Made by a program: the position numbers and the translations under genes
In this document: positions 1 through 11,713 of the stretch, piece after piece
Layout of the letters: each line of letters opens with the position of its first letter
How positions within the stretch are numbered: position 1 is the stretch's first letter
Assembly (NCBI GenBank): GCA_031771865.1
Contig: JASISA010000001.1
Coordinates: forward strand, 2,604,001 to 2,668,000
Length of the DNA: 64,000 nt
Reading direction: 5' to 3'
Origin: Nothophaeocryptopus gaeumannii
Lineage: Eukaryota; Ascomycota; Dothideomycetes; Mycosphaerellales; Mycosphaerellaceae
Notes under the pieces: model-generated
Database searches by the model: none
The model's input: only the letters and a program-made list of their open reading frames with translations
What the model was told of the DNA's origin: nothing

Positions 1-2447
1 TCACTCTTGCTCTTTGATTTCCTCTCTGCAGTCTGAATCACCTTCATGACTAAGATCGCAACCTGGGTGTTCTGACTCTGAGGACATCGTAAAGGCAGTG
101 TTGATCCGCACTGCGTCGTAGGTGTCTTTCCATCACTTTGTTACGATCTTTGAGCTCGTCGGGAAGCCATGTTCTCCTTCCGCCCAGCACGATCCAGTCT
201 TTTGCAATTGAATCACTTCCATTGTAGCCAGAGCTTTCTCGCCACACTACGAGTGCTCTTTGGGCTCTGAATTCGCGGTCGTCCGCATGGCCGCCACTCA
301 ATCCTCGGAGCCATTCCCTCGTGCTCTCCCCTCTCCTGTCATTTCTCCCGTCCAGCCAGTCTTGCTCACCTCGGGGCCTCTGCGTGCTCATCCTCCTCTC
401 CCTCCTGATCTTACAACTCCTCGTACCTGCTGCCCTTGTCTAACCACATTATCTCGCGACTCTTCTGCTCAATGCCAACTGGCTTCTCTTTCACCTCCGC
501 CTTCTTCGTCTTTGCCGCCGCGATCTTCTTGCTCCAGCACAGCTTGAGGCGCTGCTATCTGCCTATCTGTGAGGCCGGTGGTTAGTCTGGATACAGAGCA
601 AGACCAGCGCCCAGGAGCGCGGTGAAGGTTTCATCCTTCTACGCTCTTCATATCACTGTAGTCGCTGTAATCATGCGTGAGCTGCGAGTTGTTGGGTATG
701 TCTGATGCGTTGTGAGGTCGCGACTTGTGCGTGTGTTCATCCAGGCTCGCTGGCGCATTGTCGCTCAGGATCAAGGGGGCTTTAAGCAGCTGCAAAATTT
801 GCGAAGTCCGCCACAACTGCAGAAATGTGTAGCCATTCAACGCAACGTTATCATAAAGCGCTTTTCGTTCGAGGAGGGTCGGATGGTGTACGAGATGCTC
901 TCGAATTGTTGATGGATTCATTGAATCGGTGCAGGGTCGTTGTTCTGGCTCGTCCAGCTGGCGATGGGCAGCTGAGAAGCCCGCGGAGTCCGCTTCGAGA
1001 GAGACTCGCCCTTCCACACAAGAAGATGGCCGTGTGCATGCTGTTGGATGTCGTTCTAGTCGTGTGGACGATGCTCTCATGGACATCGATGAGTGAGTTC
1101 ATCGACGGCCACACGGAGCATTGGATGCCGAAGGCTGGAGGAAATGTCTGAAGTACGACCAGTCAGCCTGCAAAAAGGAGCTGTTTCAACAAGCGAGCAG
1201 AACATGAACGCTTCCACAGCATTCTACTTGATACCCTTAGGTTCGCCAAAGGATTGGGGCATGCTGAGGCGGAGCAAATAAAAAAAGGGCAAAAAAATTC
1301 TTTGTTTGCATCCATGTAACTGACAGTATACATGCGTAGCTTGGAGGACTCCCGAGGGTGATGCTCTCTGACAAGGGATTTGAACCCAGTCCTTAGATGC
1401 TAAGTAGAACGAATTAGTAAACACGAGTGTAGCGTAATGTTTAAACAAGCAACGCAGTGCAGGCGGGGACGAGCGGTTGCCCCCGGATCATATCCGATAA
1501 TTGAACCAACTGAGCTATGCTGAGTTGTTCTACGGTATGGTGTCCGGGGGTGATAGGTCGAGAAACTTTGCGCATGATATACTCTAACCTCTGGAGCTGT
1601 GCCTTAGCGAATTCAGGAGGAACACGGATTTCCCTCGCAGTGCCAGATCTTTCCACACAGCGCTCGTATGGATATGCTGTGAGTGAGAGACTCTACTTTG
1701 ATGGTCATGCACCTTCAGCATGCAATTGGATAGTCGTGCAAGGCGTTGTGTTGCTCGTTCTTCGTGGTATCGTCGTCGTTGTCGTTAAGCATGGCGAACG
1801 CACCGGAGTTGTCTCGCCCGAAGTTGTCCGCAGCATCCAGATACTTCACGGAGATGCCATTGAGCAAAAGGCCAGCGACAACAACATTGACGGGCAGACA
1901 ACTCGCTGCGGAGCATCCTATTCCCTTCCAGGCGATATCGAACTTGTATCAGCGAGAGGGTCCAACTCTGCGGCGAACACTGTCCAACGGAGGCAAGCAT
2001 ACAACCCTTCAGACCACCAGCGACGGCCACCCCTAGCGATCAGCCCCACGACAGCAGCAGGTGTCGTTCAGCAGAGATAGCGGAGCAGACCGCCAGCAGT
2101 ACGGCGAGAGCAACAATCAGACCTCGTCTCCAGCAGATCAGCCGTATTCCGCCGCAGAAACAGAGGGCTCAGCCATTGGCAGGGTAGCGACGGCGACAAT
2201 CAACGTCACCGTGGACGGAACGCCTTGCGCAGCAGATCCAGTAGCCCTCTCTCGTAGCAGGCGACCGACAGCGACGTCGACCGTCAGATCACACCTCCGC
2301 GGAGACCATTGCGTACCGACAGCAGACGAATCGCCTAACAGCAGTCGATCAGCAGCGACAGCGACAAAAATCCTGCGCTTCTCGAGCAGGCAACGATTTG
2401 CTACGCATTGAGTGACAGAGCCAGCACCGCAAAGAGCAGGAGCAAAC
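1..2447. other. gene-poor stretch, no supported gene
   Basis: I find no convincing coding region on either strand. The longest open frames are short, lack recognisable domains and overlap each other in several frames. Between about 1376 and 1517 the minus strand carries a sequence matching a pol III A box and, about 130 bp further on, one matching a B box. They do not fold into a plausible tRNA, so no RNA gene is called. Around 2050-2400 the plus strand is rich in CAGCAG/CAGACC-like words, which gives long but low-complexity open frames. Confidence 0.5.
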
Positions 2448-2780
2448 ATGGCAGCGTACAGAATCGTCAGAGCATTTCTGCACCACATCTTGTATGAAGC
2501 GCCATTGGAGCAAACCCTCCGCTACATCATCGCCTACTCCTGGCAGCGCGAGAAGCGCAAAGCCATTGAAGTCAAGAGGATCATCCAAGCAGAGTATCGA
2601 CGTCGAACGGTACGTTGGCTCAAGGAGTGGGAAGACGATCTGAAGCGACGCAACCCTGGCTCGACGGACCCAAGGCGATTGGCAGAGATGGGCCAAAAGC
2701 CGGAGCGACTTCTGGAGGACTCTTATACCGACCCAAGATGGCAGGACCAGATCAAAGGCCCGCTGCCACGCGTGGGATAG
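2448..2780 (+). CDS. small hypothetical protein, doubtful
   Basis: This is an ATG-started open frame of 110 codons. The product is rich in Arg, Lys, Trp and Tyr and looks helical, with a basic run RRRTVRWLKEWEDDLKRR near the middle. Codons often end in C or G (for example repeated CGC, ATC, GAG, AAG), as in the real genes of this window, and that is the main reason to list it. I recognise no family, signal peptide or membrane segment. It lies in an otherwise gene-poor region and has no obvious partner. It could be a lineage-specific gene, a terminal exon of a larger gene, or chance. Confidence 0.3.
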   Translation: MAAYRIVRAFLHHILYEAPLEQTLRYIIAYSWQREKRKAIEVKRIIQAEYRRRTVRWLKEWEDDLKRRNPGSTDPRRLAEMGQKPERLLEDSYTDPRWQDQIKGPLPRVG

Positions 2781-5700
2781 ATGGTGAAGCTCGCTCGCGA
2801 GAGGAAGCCAGACAATGGCCAAGGCCCAAGCATGAGGATGGTTTCTCAAGCCACGAACAACACGCCGCGATGCCGTCTTCGTCTTCCACGCTGGAAGTTG
2901 CAAAGACAGTCTCGACAGGCTGTTTTCAGTCAATGCGAAGGGCCAATACCCTGTGAGCACTTCGAAGACAATGCTTCATCGACCAGCAAGCCCAGGATAC
3001 CAGCGAGCAGACGTATGGGTATCCGTGATGGATGTTGGAGACACCCCGGGTATCTAAGAGAAGCTCCTACGCTTGAACCAAATCTGCACAATCGACTTCG
3101 GAAAGCCGTTCGTCGCATGCGAGCTTACTGCGAGGCAGGGCTGGGCTGCGAGAGGTCGTGTCGAAGTCGGGATGGGATACCGCAAGCGCCCATTGGATGC
3201 TCCCTGAGAGACTGAGCAGGGTGCTCCTCGCCAGTCTTCCGGATTGAGCATGGCTTAGCACGGCTCCGCTCTGGAGCTGTGGAACAAGCAAGCGGGATAC
3301 ACCTGCTTCCAAAAGCACTGGATAGAGTCTCGCTCTCCTGGAGGCAGAGGTTCACCAATCCCACCAGGAACTCATCGGCATCCTCAATTACTCTGGTTTT
3401 GAACTGGCAAGGGGATCGAAAGCTCTTGGAAGCATCCGGCCTGCATAAGGGATTCTGGCCTTAGGTTCCCAAGTACAGCAGCATCTGTTTCGTTGTATGA
3501 GGGTAGGATGAGACCGGCTCACGCAATGAGATCCACAGAAGAGCAACAGCGTCTGCTTTGATGTGCTGAGGTAGGATGAGACCGGCTCACGGAGTGATCC
3601 ACAGAAGAACAACAACAAGAGGTCCAGCAGAGCTCCGATTCAATACCGCAATCGAGGATCCAAGGAGCTCGAGTGTCTGGACGACGCCGAGATCAGTGAC
3701 GAGAACCCGTGCTACTCTCCATATCATACACCCAGAAAGAGGAGCCTTATCACGCAGAGTTGGCCCAGCTAAATCTGCGAGTACCACAAGACTTTGCCGT
3801 TTCTTTTCCAGTCGTGTCGATCAGCATCTCCCAGACACCGGAGCCAGTGATCGTGATCGAAATATGGTTGATGTCCAGCTGCGTGTGGGAACCATTTCTT
3901 CTGGGCCTCAAAGATCGGCAGCAGCAGGAGGTCAGGATTTTGCGCCCGACTGATGGAGTCTCCGCTACATCGGGCTTGATGGAATCTTATTGGGAAAAAA
4001 CTCCTGGCAGATGTTGGTCGACGAAATCTCAGCTGTGCGTCTCGAAATATCGTGTGCCAGGATTGCAGGTCCGAAAGCCATTTAGACGAATCTTGCACAG
4101 AGCGTGAGAGTGATACTCTTCGCATAACAGTACCAAATGCTGAATAGTCCGCACGAAGTACAGCCGCGTTGGATTGGCGTGACCAAACGAGCGAGATTGC
4201 CGGGACAGGAGCCCTTCCCAACAAGCGGGCTGAGCCGGATGCTTATGCTGCCAACAACAGCTGCCGAGGTCCATACATCGTCGCAGCTTGTCCCCCATCC
4301 CAACTCAGCTTGTCGAGGATTCTTGATCACATCACCCGTCTTGCAAACGCACACGAGCCGTTCGACGCTTCGCTGTGCGGTTCTCTGACAACATGCCCCG
4401 TATGATCGGTGGTGTGCTGCAGTTTCTGTAGGGCCGAGATGTTGGAGAAGATGCGAGTCGCGATGCCAGAGCTCCCTTGCGACTGATGTCGCTTTCGCCC
4501 GAGGCCAAGAGCTCCCATGCAACACCTCGTTCCAGATATGTGCACGAGAGCACAAAATCCCAGTATCGATGCTGCTCCAAAGCGCTCGCAGTGCTGCTCG
4601 TCGCCGGCTCGTGTCCATCCATGCTCTCACATTCGAACGCAATCTTTGACACAAGCTCGGAGGCCACGAGGTGTGTTTGACGGGAGTATGAGCCTTTGCG
4701 CGACACCCTCACGCTTGGTGTGCTATGCAATAGCCTTCTCTTGCATAATTTCGCAGCTTGATCACCCTGGGTTTTCATACCGCCCAGAGGCGCTGAGATG
4801 ACAAGCCGTCAAGTTGAGCTATCATTGCGGCCAATCTCGTCCGTCTCCATGATTCAGAGCGAGGCTCTCAATACCGCCGACGCACCGTGGGTGCGAGATG
4901 TTGACGGGCTCTGTGTCTGTCAAAGCATGTCTGCTGTCCTTGTTGTCGTCGCAGTCGTGCTTGGCTGTGCGGCACCCTGTAGGGTTTCGGTCTTGCTGAC
5001 TGCAGTGGGAACGCAATAATCGGCGTCTGATCAACTCGAAGCGGATGCAATGCTGATACGTCCACGGAGATGCGTGCAAGGGATACTGTTGGTGGGCTCG
5101 TCGCCTCGCTGGCGATGTTGTTCTCGTGGGTCGGGAGGTAAATGTGCGCGCCGCCGCTGGAAAAATCGCTCTCAAGCTTGCCGGGTTTCATCTGCATTGA
5201 AGACCTTGCTGTGTCGATTTTCTGATGAGATGACCGTCGTCGTCGTCGACGTCGCGATGAGTAGCTCGTGCGTTCGCAGTCGCCTCGTCGTCTCCGAGTG
5301 CCGTGTTGGGAAATTGGCGGTCAGTGCAACATAAGACTGTAACACCTCCTCTACGAGCGAGACGTTAGATATGGCTATGCGCAAGCTATCTGCATCCTCA
5401 GAAAAGTGTTGTTGTCCAAGCTCATGTCGCTGTCGCCCAACGAGGGAAATCGGATTTGACTCGGCTTCCTGGCGGCCACTGCCATCCTCTTTCACAACCA
5501 CTACCAGAGACCTCCCTGGGCTCTCGAAGACGCTAAGAGCAAGCCTTTGAGCTCCTAAACCCTCACTCGACCGTCATCTGACCGTCAAATTAACTATGAC
5601 TTCAGCATGTGGCATTCATGGCAAGTGAAGCCTTCTGAGGCGCTCCGCGGGAAAGCCCAGCCCTCCTCCGCAACACAGCAAGGAGTGACGTCCACAAAAG

Positions 5701-6661
5701 CTTCGAGCTAGTCACAGCCACGGCGGGAGCTAAGCAGGCCCTCCCCTGCTTGAATGATCGTTACTGCCGTGCCCTGTGGCTGTGAATGGAGGCCAGTGCT
5801 CAGCCAGTGGAAGGAGGCTTGGGAGAGCTCCAAGGCAAGCCAGGAGCCGTCGGGGGACCGCAGGAAGCTGTTTTGTAGCATCGCTGCGCGCTCAACATCA
5901 CGACGAGAGACGAGAGGAGGAGTTAAGGAGGGCGCGGATTATAGGAGATGCGATGGCATGCATTGGAGAGGGTAGCTATGGAGCGAGACCTGGTTGCTGG
6001 GACGCTTGGGGAGCCATAGCCAGTGTATGCATTGCTAGATGTAAGCATGGCGAAGAAGAGCACCGAATAGATACACAGTGAGCTGTGGCAGCGCCTCGCT
6101 ACATTGTACGGGGGGAGGAAAGGGGTGATTGATGGACATTGTCTGCTGCACGAGGCGACATCCTCTGCTGGGATTCTTTCTGCGCTGACTCTAGGATTCC
6201 AAGAGCATATTTGCATGTAGCACTGCGACTGGACATGAGCTGCAGCCGTGGGGACTATGCCTCTACTCTGGCATAGCATCTCAGCGAGGCGGACCGGCAG
6301 AAAGCTAGTGCAATCGATGCTGCTGAGCCAGCGATCTAGAGGGCAGTGTACATGGGAATCACAATGAGATGGAAGACCGAGTCGATTGCTTCAAGGCAGG
6401 AATACTTGGAGAAAGGAGAGTAGTGCACGAGGTTTCATTCGTGGCTATGAGGACCGGACTTCAGCGCCCAGTCAAGCTATTCCGCCTGTACACTCTTAGG
6501 CCGCCGTCAGAGAGCATCCTTCCGCATTCCGATCTGATGCTGTAGTACCTGCTAAGGCTTTCGAGAGCCTCATTCCGCAATTTGTTACACCTGGCACAAT
6601 CTGATCCAAATCCACCTCTCGCTCCTTGACACCGAACGCCCTTCCACCGTCCGCCGACCCT
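2781..6661. other. gene-poor stretch, no supported gene
   Basis: No reading frame here has a recognisable domain or a consistent exon structure. A short imperfect tandem duplication is present at 3502-3611 and is listed separately. Base composition is not strikingly AT-rich, so this does not look like a heavily RIP-mutated transposon graveyard. It ends just past the stop codon of the TFIIE beta gene. Confidence 0.5.
3502..3611. repeat. imperfect tandem duplication, unit about 68 bp
   Basis: The 21-bp word that begins GGTAGGATGAGACC occurs at 3502-3522 and again, identically, at 3570-3590. In both copies it is followed by a similar tail, ATCCACAGAAGA(G/A)CAACA. The two copies lie 68 bp apart, which suggests a local duplication. 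I see no function for it. Confidence 0.6.
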
Positions 6662-7811
6662 CTATCGCTCGCCAAAGTCCTTGAGGATGCCCTCGAGATG
6701 CGAGTTGGTCTGCACAACCTTCAGACCCTTACGCTTGACCGGCTTCTGCCGCGCCTTCACCACGGGCTTCGCCTTCACCTCGCTGCTCGGCATCGTTCCC
6801 GCATCAACCAGCACCTTGCGAGTCTCCTCCTGCGTTTTGGGCACATCTGTCTTGCTCCAGAATTTCTTGAAATCATCATCGACTTCGATGTGGAGGTCGG
6901 GAGAATCAGGGAAGACGGCGTGAGGCTTTTCGTTGACGCCTTTTCGCTGGATGAGAAGGTGGTTCTCAATCTCGAGCTCCTCCAAAATGTCGAAGAACTC
7001 CTGTTCGGCAACCTCCTTCTTCTTGGCGTTTCCTTTCCAGGTGTCGCGGATGTCTTTGACGAGGATGCCCTGAGGTGGGAAGGTGTTGGTGGCGGCGAGG
7101 TCCTTCAGGTAGGATTTGAGCTCCTCGCCGTCGGTGACTGGGACTTTTGCCTTGTAGCGGAAGGAGTCCTGCTTCTTGCCGGTCTTCTCCTTGGGCCAGT
7201 GATTAGCATCATCCAAATCAGATCGACTAAAGGGTCGGATCTGATCTGATTTGGTTGTGATCTGGATCAACGGTCCGAGATCTGGATTAGAATGATCTGA
7301 ACTGGATGTTTACGGCCTACCTAAATAGGCAGCTCCGAAGGAACGGAAGGAGTAGTTACCCCCTTAACGGCTCATGATTCCTTCTAACGGCTAGTGCACA
7401 GGCGCCGTTAAGCTCTACACCGTATTATCTGGTTCATAAGAGGCATGATCCAGATCGTTCAGATCATTCAAAGGCCCTTATTTGATCCGTGATCTGTATC
7501 ATTCAAATCAGATATTATTTGGTGGATGATGATCTGCTAATCACTGCCTTGGGCAGGTACTCCACTCGTGGGTAATCCTTCAGGGCCTGCTCAAGGTATG
7601 GGGCGCGATCGCGCTCGTTGACGGGAAGCGAGAGCCAGCCGACGATGTCGTCGATCGTCAGGGACTTCGTGCGGTCGGCGAGATACTTCTTCTTGAGGTA
7701 GCCCACTGCACCGTCCTTGTCCGCCATTGTCACAAAGAGCCACCGCTTGATCTTGTCCTGGTCGGTCGAGGAGGCGGGAAAGGCGACCTCACGACTGCGC
7801 TTTCCACCCAT
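6662..7811 (-). CDS. TFA2: TFIIE beta subunit (Tfa2-like), interrupted by a MITE
   Basis: This encodes the beta subunit of general transcription factor IIE, which helps load and regulate TFIIH at RNA polymerase II promoters. Coding sequence runs from ATG 7811 to 7548 (88 codons) and resumes at 7189 to the stop at 6662 (175 residues). The joined protein has 263 residues. The first part holds the first winged-helix region (AVGYLKKKYLADR..IDDIVGWLSLP). The second holds the conserved block VPVTDGEELKSYL, the second winged helix and a basic C terminus ending HLEGILKDF. A 350-bp hAT-type MITE (7197-7546) sits inside the exon. Removing it with one target-site copy restores the frame exactly as LPK|EKTGKK. 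Without splicing the frame stops in the element after YLPKAVISRSSSTK. The N terminus before the first domain is shorter than I expect for the family, so an upstream exon may exist. The identification rests on the two conserved blocks. Confidence 0.8.
7197..7546. mobile_element. hAT-type MITE, 350 bp, with 8-bp target-site duplication
   Basis: The element starts CAGTGATTAGCA and ends with its exact reverse complement TGCTAATCACTG. Similarity continues inward, imperfectly, for about 27 bp (TCATCCA..AAATCAGAT, with a small insertion on the right). It is flanked on both sides by CCTTGGGC (7189-7196 and 7547-7554), a perfect 8-bp target-site duplication. An 8-bp duplication and CAGTG termini are typical of the hAT superfamily. 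No transposase frame is present, so it is non-autonomous. The hexamer GATCTG or its complement occurs about ten times, mostly toward the two ends, as expected for subterminal transposase sites. A GCCTATTTAGG(T)AGGC palindrome lies near 7315-7335. It interrupts the TFIIE beta reading frame. Confidence 0.92.
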
Positions 7812-9525
7812 GTTGGCGTATAGGTTTTGATGGGCTGCAAAGTGCTATGTCTAGCTGCTGCTGGTTATGAGGAGGTTTGGTATGTTGAGTTTGATTTCCG
7901 CGATGCAATTTGGTTGTCGTTCGTTTGTGCAGCTTCAACGTTGGTGGAAGTTGTTAGTTTCAAAGCCGCGAGTCTGCGACTCGAGTGTCGGGTGGCAGAT
8001 TTGCGCTTGTGAAGGAGTGAAAGTTGATATCTTCACTGCTCGACTTATCGTGCACTTTTGCTAACAGCCTAACAATGGCATTGTGTATCTAGGTTCCCTC
8101 AACACGCCACGGACCAGATACCCTGAGGCAGCCACTCAACCTGGTGGATACGACAACCAGCTTTGGCCAAATCCAGGATGTTCACCATATTCGTGAAGGG
8201 GGGACGTTGCTGTTTCGGAGCGGGAACATAGCTGAATTCAGTGTCTCGCGGCATCCGGACCGTCTCGATCGCTTTGCGGAACCTGAGAACCACCAGTCTC
8301 CGAAACCGCGAACCAGTCATGAAGTCGAGCCCAAACGAACATCCGGCTCAACCTCATCTTGCACACAATGCATTCAGCAACGATTCTGAGAGCGGCTGAG
8401 CAGGTAGAAAGCTATCCCGCAAACCCTCCCCTTGTCCATTTGCGGCAGAACTCCGCGAGATCTGGACACCGCCTAGGGCTTGGCGAGCATTGCGATGTTG
8501 CCACAATGGCTCTCAAAAGCTTTTTGCAGCTTCTCAACTGTAAAGTGCGTCTGTAGGAGGGTATGCGTTGTGCATACAGCCTGTCTTGCAGGCTCTCTTT
8601 CGCTTCGCATCACCGGTTGCGAACGTCCCTTTATTCTTTACCAAATGTCGATACCTGGAGATGCAAAGTCAGAGGTCTATTCAGGAGTACCAGGAGACGC
8701 ACATCGACAAATTGATCTGTCTCAAAGAAGGCTCAAAGCTCTCTGATTCTTAGGAAGTCCGCACATCACGACTGATGTAACATCCAGGATCAAGCATTGA
8801 TAAAGCGAACTTGAAGATTGCCGACAGCGTCCGAATGAACGATTAGAAGACTGTCTTGTCATGACTCCCGGCCGCGGCAATGTCCGCATACTTGTACGAT
8901 GACTGAGATATGTGCAACGGAAGATACCTCAAGCACTCCACCTGTCGTCGGAGCTCTCCGTACTTCACAACCTTCTAGGCCTACTTTCGGGTTTTGATAT
9001 ATTGGGCCAACTGATAAGCACTTCGTCCTTGCATAAGGGAAAACAGCCGAAGAAGCTAGAGTAAACGTGTTGGATTGCGATTCCCAGAACCTCCTTGCTT
9101 GAGATTGTCTTGAATCCAGCGAATGGCTCTCCTGGAGCGCTTGCGACCACATACCCAAGAGGTTCCCATTCCACAATGAAGCTGCTGACCCTATCGCTAT
9201 CCTGCACCTGAAAGAGGCTGCTACATTCTCATTGCGATGGCGTATGCTGATGATGCTGCAAGTCGACATCTTTGATCATTCGTCAAATTTTCGGCTCCAC
9301 ATTGACTCGGGCCCATCGCCAATGAGCAGTTCTCTGGCATTCTGTCGAGCAAAGACGAGATGAGTGCTCGCGCAGAGAATGTCTCTGAAATGAGCTGACT
9401 CTGTCTCGCGATGGCGAAGCCTGGGACAGTGACAGAGGCACTGTGTGAGTGAGTGGCTACAGGTAAGTCCCCAGGCAATTTGCCATCGCTGAAGGCAGGC
9501 CATCGGCTTTTATTCTCTCTCAACC
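7812..9525. other. intergenic, possible gene relics
   Basis: This 1.7-kb stretch separates the TFIIE beta start from the fucosyltransferase-like gene. Several short frames on the minus strand (about 8099-8320, 8965-9207, 9221-9544) have somewhat protein-like composition but fall in different frames and show no domain or start I can defend. They could be a decayed gene. Nothing is called. Confidence 0.4.
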
Positions 9526-10887
9526 ATGTGGTCAAGCTGGTCACTTCAAGTCCAACTCGCTGCCTTAGGCTTCACACTTTTGTCCCTCTATTACATCTTA
9601 TACAAGATTCATCCCACTTTCGGTCTCGAGAAGCATCAACGACAAACACAACAGCCTTTACAACACGATGACTTCCAAACTCAATGGATGCGCACCGAGC
9701 TACTTCATCCCTTTGACCCGAAACCCATTCAAGACTACTGCAAGCAGACTAAATGGCGCAAGAATCTGATCTTCAACCTCCCAAATGCCAACGGAGGCGT
9801 AGGTAATATCCGAGCAGAGCATCTCGATTTCCTATTTTACGCCATCGAAGCTGGCGCGGGGATCGTACTGCCCGGCATGGCTGTTCGACGAGAAGAGGAG
9901 CTACTCGACGTCTGGGGAGCCGGACACGCCAACTTCAGCAACATGTTCGATGAAGATTGGTTCCGAAAGACGATGCGTCAGGCGTGCCCTCAGCTGAAGA
10001 TCTATGATCCGGTTGAGGACCTGAACGACGTCGGAAGGCATATCGAGGAGGTCTACGAACCAAGAGTTCCGAAAGCAAGACGGCATACGACCAGACACGG
10101 ATGGACCGCTCAAACAGATTTGTGGCTTGAAGCTCATGGCTTTACACCCGAAGAACCGACGATTGTCGATGTCGAGCGCACGATGTGGGAGACGGATACG
10201 ATCGGCCTGAGAATACCTGCTTTCCGTCGCGCACTTCCGATGACTATCCGTATTCGACGGGACGTTCGGCAGTACGCTGCTATCGCGATGTCGAATCTGG
10301 CTTCGCAGTATGGTTTGAGCGTCGACCCGAACGATCGACTCCACGGCGGCGCCTTCTACGGCGCACACTTTCGAACTGAATCTGACGCAATGAGAGTTGG
10401 CTGGATGGCTGAGCCCACAGAGACGGAGCGAGGTCTAGGATTCGACGAGCAGACCGATGCATACCTGAGCGCTGCTATAGATTCTGGTCTCTCAGTAATA
10501 CTGGCGGCTTCTGGGAATCAGACAGAGCTGGATCGCTTCAAAGAAAAGGCCGCTGCCAATATACCTCCGTTGACAGTAGTGACCAAATGGGACCTGCTCG
10601 GCACAGCGGACACTCAGGCTCTATCGAAAATGCACTGGGATCAGCAAGCTCTCGTGGATTTAGAGATCATGAAGCGTTGCTCGGTGTTCGGTGGCATGGC
10701 GAAGAGCAGTTTCGCTTTTACAATTGCAATGGCTAGGACGGAATGGATGGAAGAGCAAGGTTTCGTGAGGGATCCGTGGTTTGCGTCGAGACTTGACCCG
10801 CTTGTGGCTTTTGAGAATGGGTTGAATAAGATTTGGGGGAGGAATGAGGCTTGTGAGTGGAGAGTGCCTAGAGGTGGATGGCCTTGA
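9526..10887 (+). CDS. type II membrane O-fucosyltransferase-like glycosyltransferase
   Basis: This is a single-exon gene of 453 codons. The N terminus has one hydrophobic anchor at about residues 6-26 and no cleavable signal, giving a type II topology typical of Golgi glycosyltransferases. The segment FNLPNANGGVGNIRAEHLDF (about residues 83-102) and a later GGAFYGAHFRTESDA (about 274-288) match the pattern of GDP-fucose protein O-fucosyltransferase-fold proteins. In that fold a glycine-rich loop and an H-x-R-x-E motif contribute to the sugar-nucleotide site. The C-terminal half holds FGGMAKSSFAFTIAMAR, like the family's terminal nucleotide-binding segment. Fungi carry many such proteins with unknown acceptors, so the substrate is not predicted. 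No cluster partners are evident. Confidence 0.65.
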   Translation: MWSSWSLQVQLAALGFTLLSLYYILYKIHPTFGLEKHQRQTQQPLQHDDFQTQWMRTELLHPFDPKPIQDYCKQTKWRKNLIFNLPNANGGVGNIRAEHLDFLFYAIEAGAGIVLPGMAVRREEELLDVWGAGHANFSNMFDEDWFRKTMRQACPQLKIYDPVEDLNDVGRHIEEVYEPRVPKARRHTTRHGWTAQTDLWLEAHGFTPEEPTIVDVERTMWETDTIGLRIPAFRRALPMTIRIRRDVRQYAAIAMSNLASQYGLSVDPNDRLHGGAFYGAHFRTESDAMRVGWMAEPTETERGLGFDEQTDAYLSAAIDSGLSVILAASGNQTELDRFKEKAAANIPPLTVVTKWDLLGTADTQALSKMHWDQQALVDLEIMKRCSVFGGMAKSSFAFTIAMARTEWMEEQGFVRDPWFASRLDPLVAFENGLNKIWGRNEACEWRVPRGGWP

Positions 10888-11713
10888 ATTCGAAAAAGAT
10901 ATGTCGGACTGCTTAGAGCGTAGATATGAATTTATGTAGAAGTGCAATGTGATGCGCATGTTCTTCTGTTCTAAGAGTCCCTCCGTGTCTTCTTCAGTTC
11001 TCTCGTGCGGTAGACCCATATCTGAGCCGGCTCGCCCACACGGCCAAAGGATTGTGAAGCCACCATTGCACTTATGGTTGTGTCCCAATAGGGGATGGGA
11101 GAAGGTGTTGGGAGGATTGAGGACTGCCGGGGAGGAAGTAACTGCTGGCTAAATATTGATTGAGCATCGATTCGAGGTTTTGATGGATGCCGCCAGATGA
11201 CTAAGACGCGTCCATGAATCGCAGCTGCCATACCTACTCAACTGTGAGAACTTCAACAACCTCATCCAACAGAGCGAAAGAAGGCGCTTTTGCTTGTAAT
11301 GGTCATCGCTTCAGCATCATCGACCTGGTCCATACCCATATTCATTGAAACTTTTCAGCAGTCAAGAATCTACCTGAAGAAGGACATTCTCTGATCGCTG
11401 CCCCGACGCGTACAAAGACACACCAAGTACGGCTACCTCTCCAGAGCGATTGTGAGGACAATGTATGCCGCGATATGCGATCTGAGACGGGCTCGAAGAA
11501 TTCAAACGATATCTCGCCTCGCCTGCGTTAAAGACGCGCCTCCTGCACGCCACCATGCCTCCCCACGCTGCGGCTGAGATGGCTGGCAGAGCCTTCACAG
11601 CACTCGGCGCTTGCAACCCGAACCTCCGGATACAATGCATATGCCTCCTCCAATGCGACAGTCTGTCGCCAATTGGTACCACAATGAGCTAACCAACAGG
11701 ACAATTCCCTTGT
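10888..11713. other. intergenic
   Basis: This 826-bp gap between two plus-strand genes holds no convincing frame. It probably contains the 3' end of the transferase transcript and the promoter and leader of the NLR gene. Short minus-strand frames here have no recognisable content. Confidence 0.5.

Noticed and set aside
1376..1517. possible tRNA gene on the minus strand
   Set aside because: The A and B boxes match, but acceptor and anticodon stems do not pair and the spacing is far too long, so no RNA gene is called.
1517..2411. open frames of 96-187 codons on the plus strand
   Set aside because: Low-complexity content driven by CAG/GAC-rich DNA, several frames open at once, no domain and no splice logic.
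6626..7249. 207-codon plus-strand frame
   Set aside because: Antisense shadow of the TFIIE beta exon, which has clear family motifs on the minus strand.
8859..9544. minus-strand frames of 80-136 codons
   Set aside because: Protein-like in places but frames change every 200 bp and no family or start is recognisable. At most a decayed gene.
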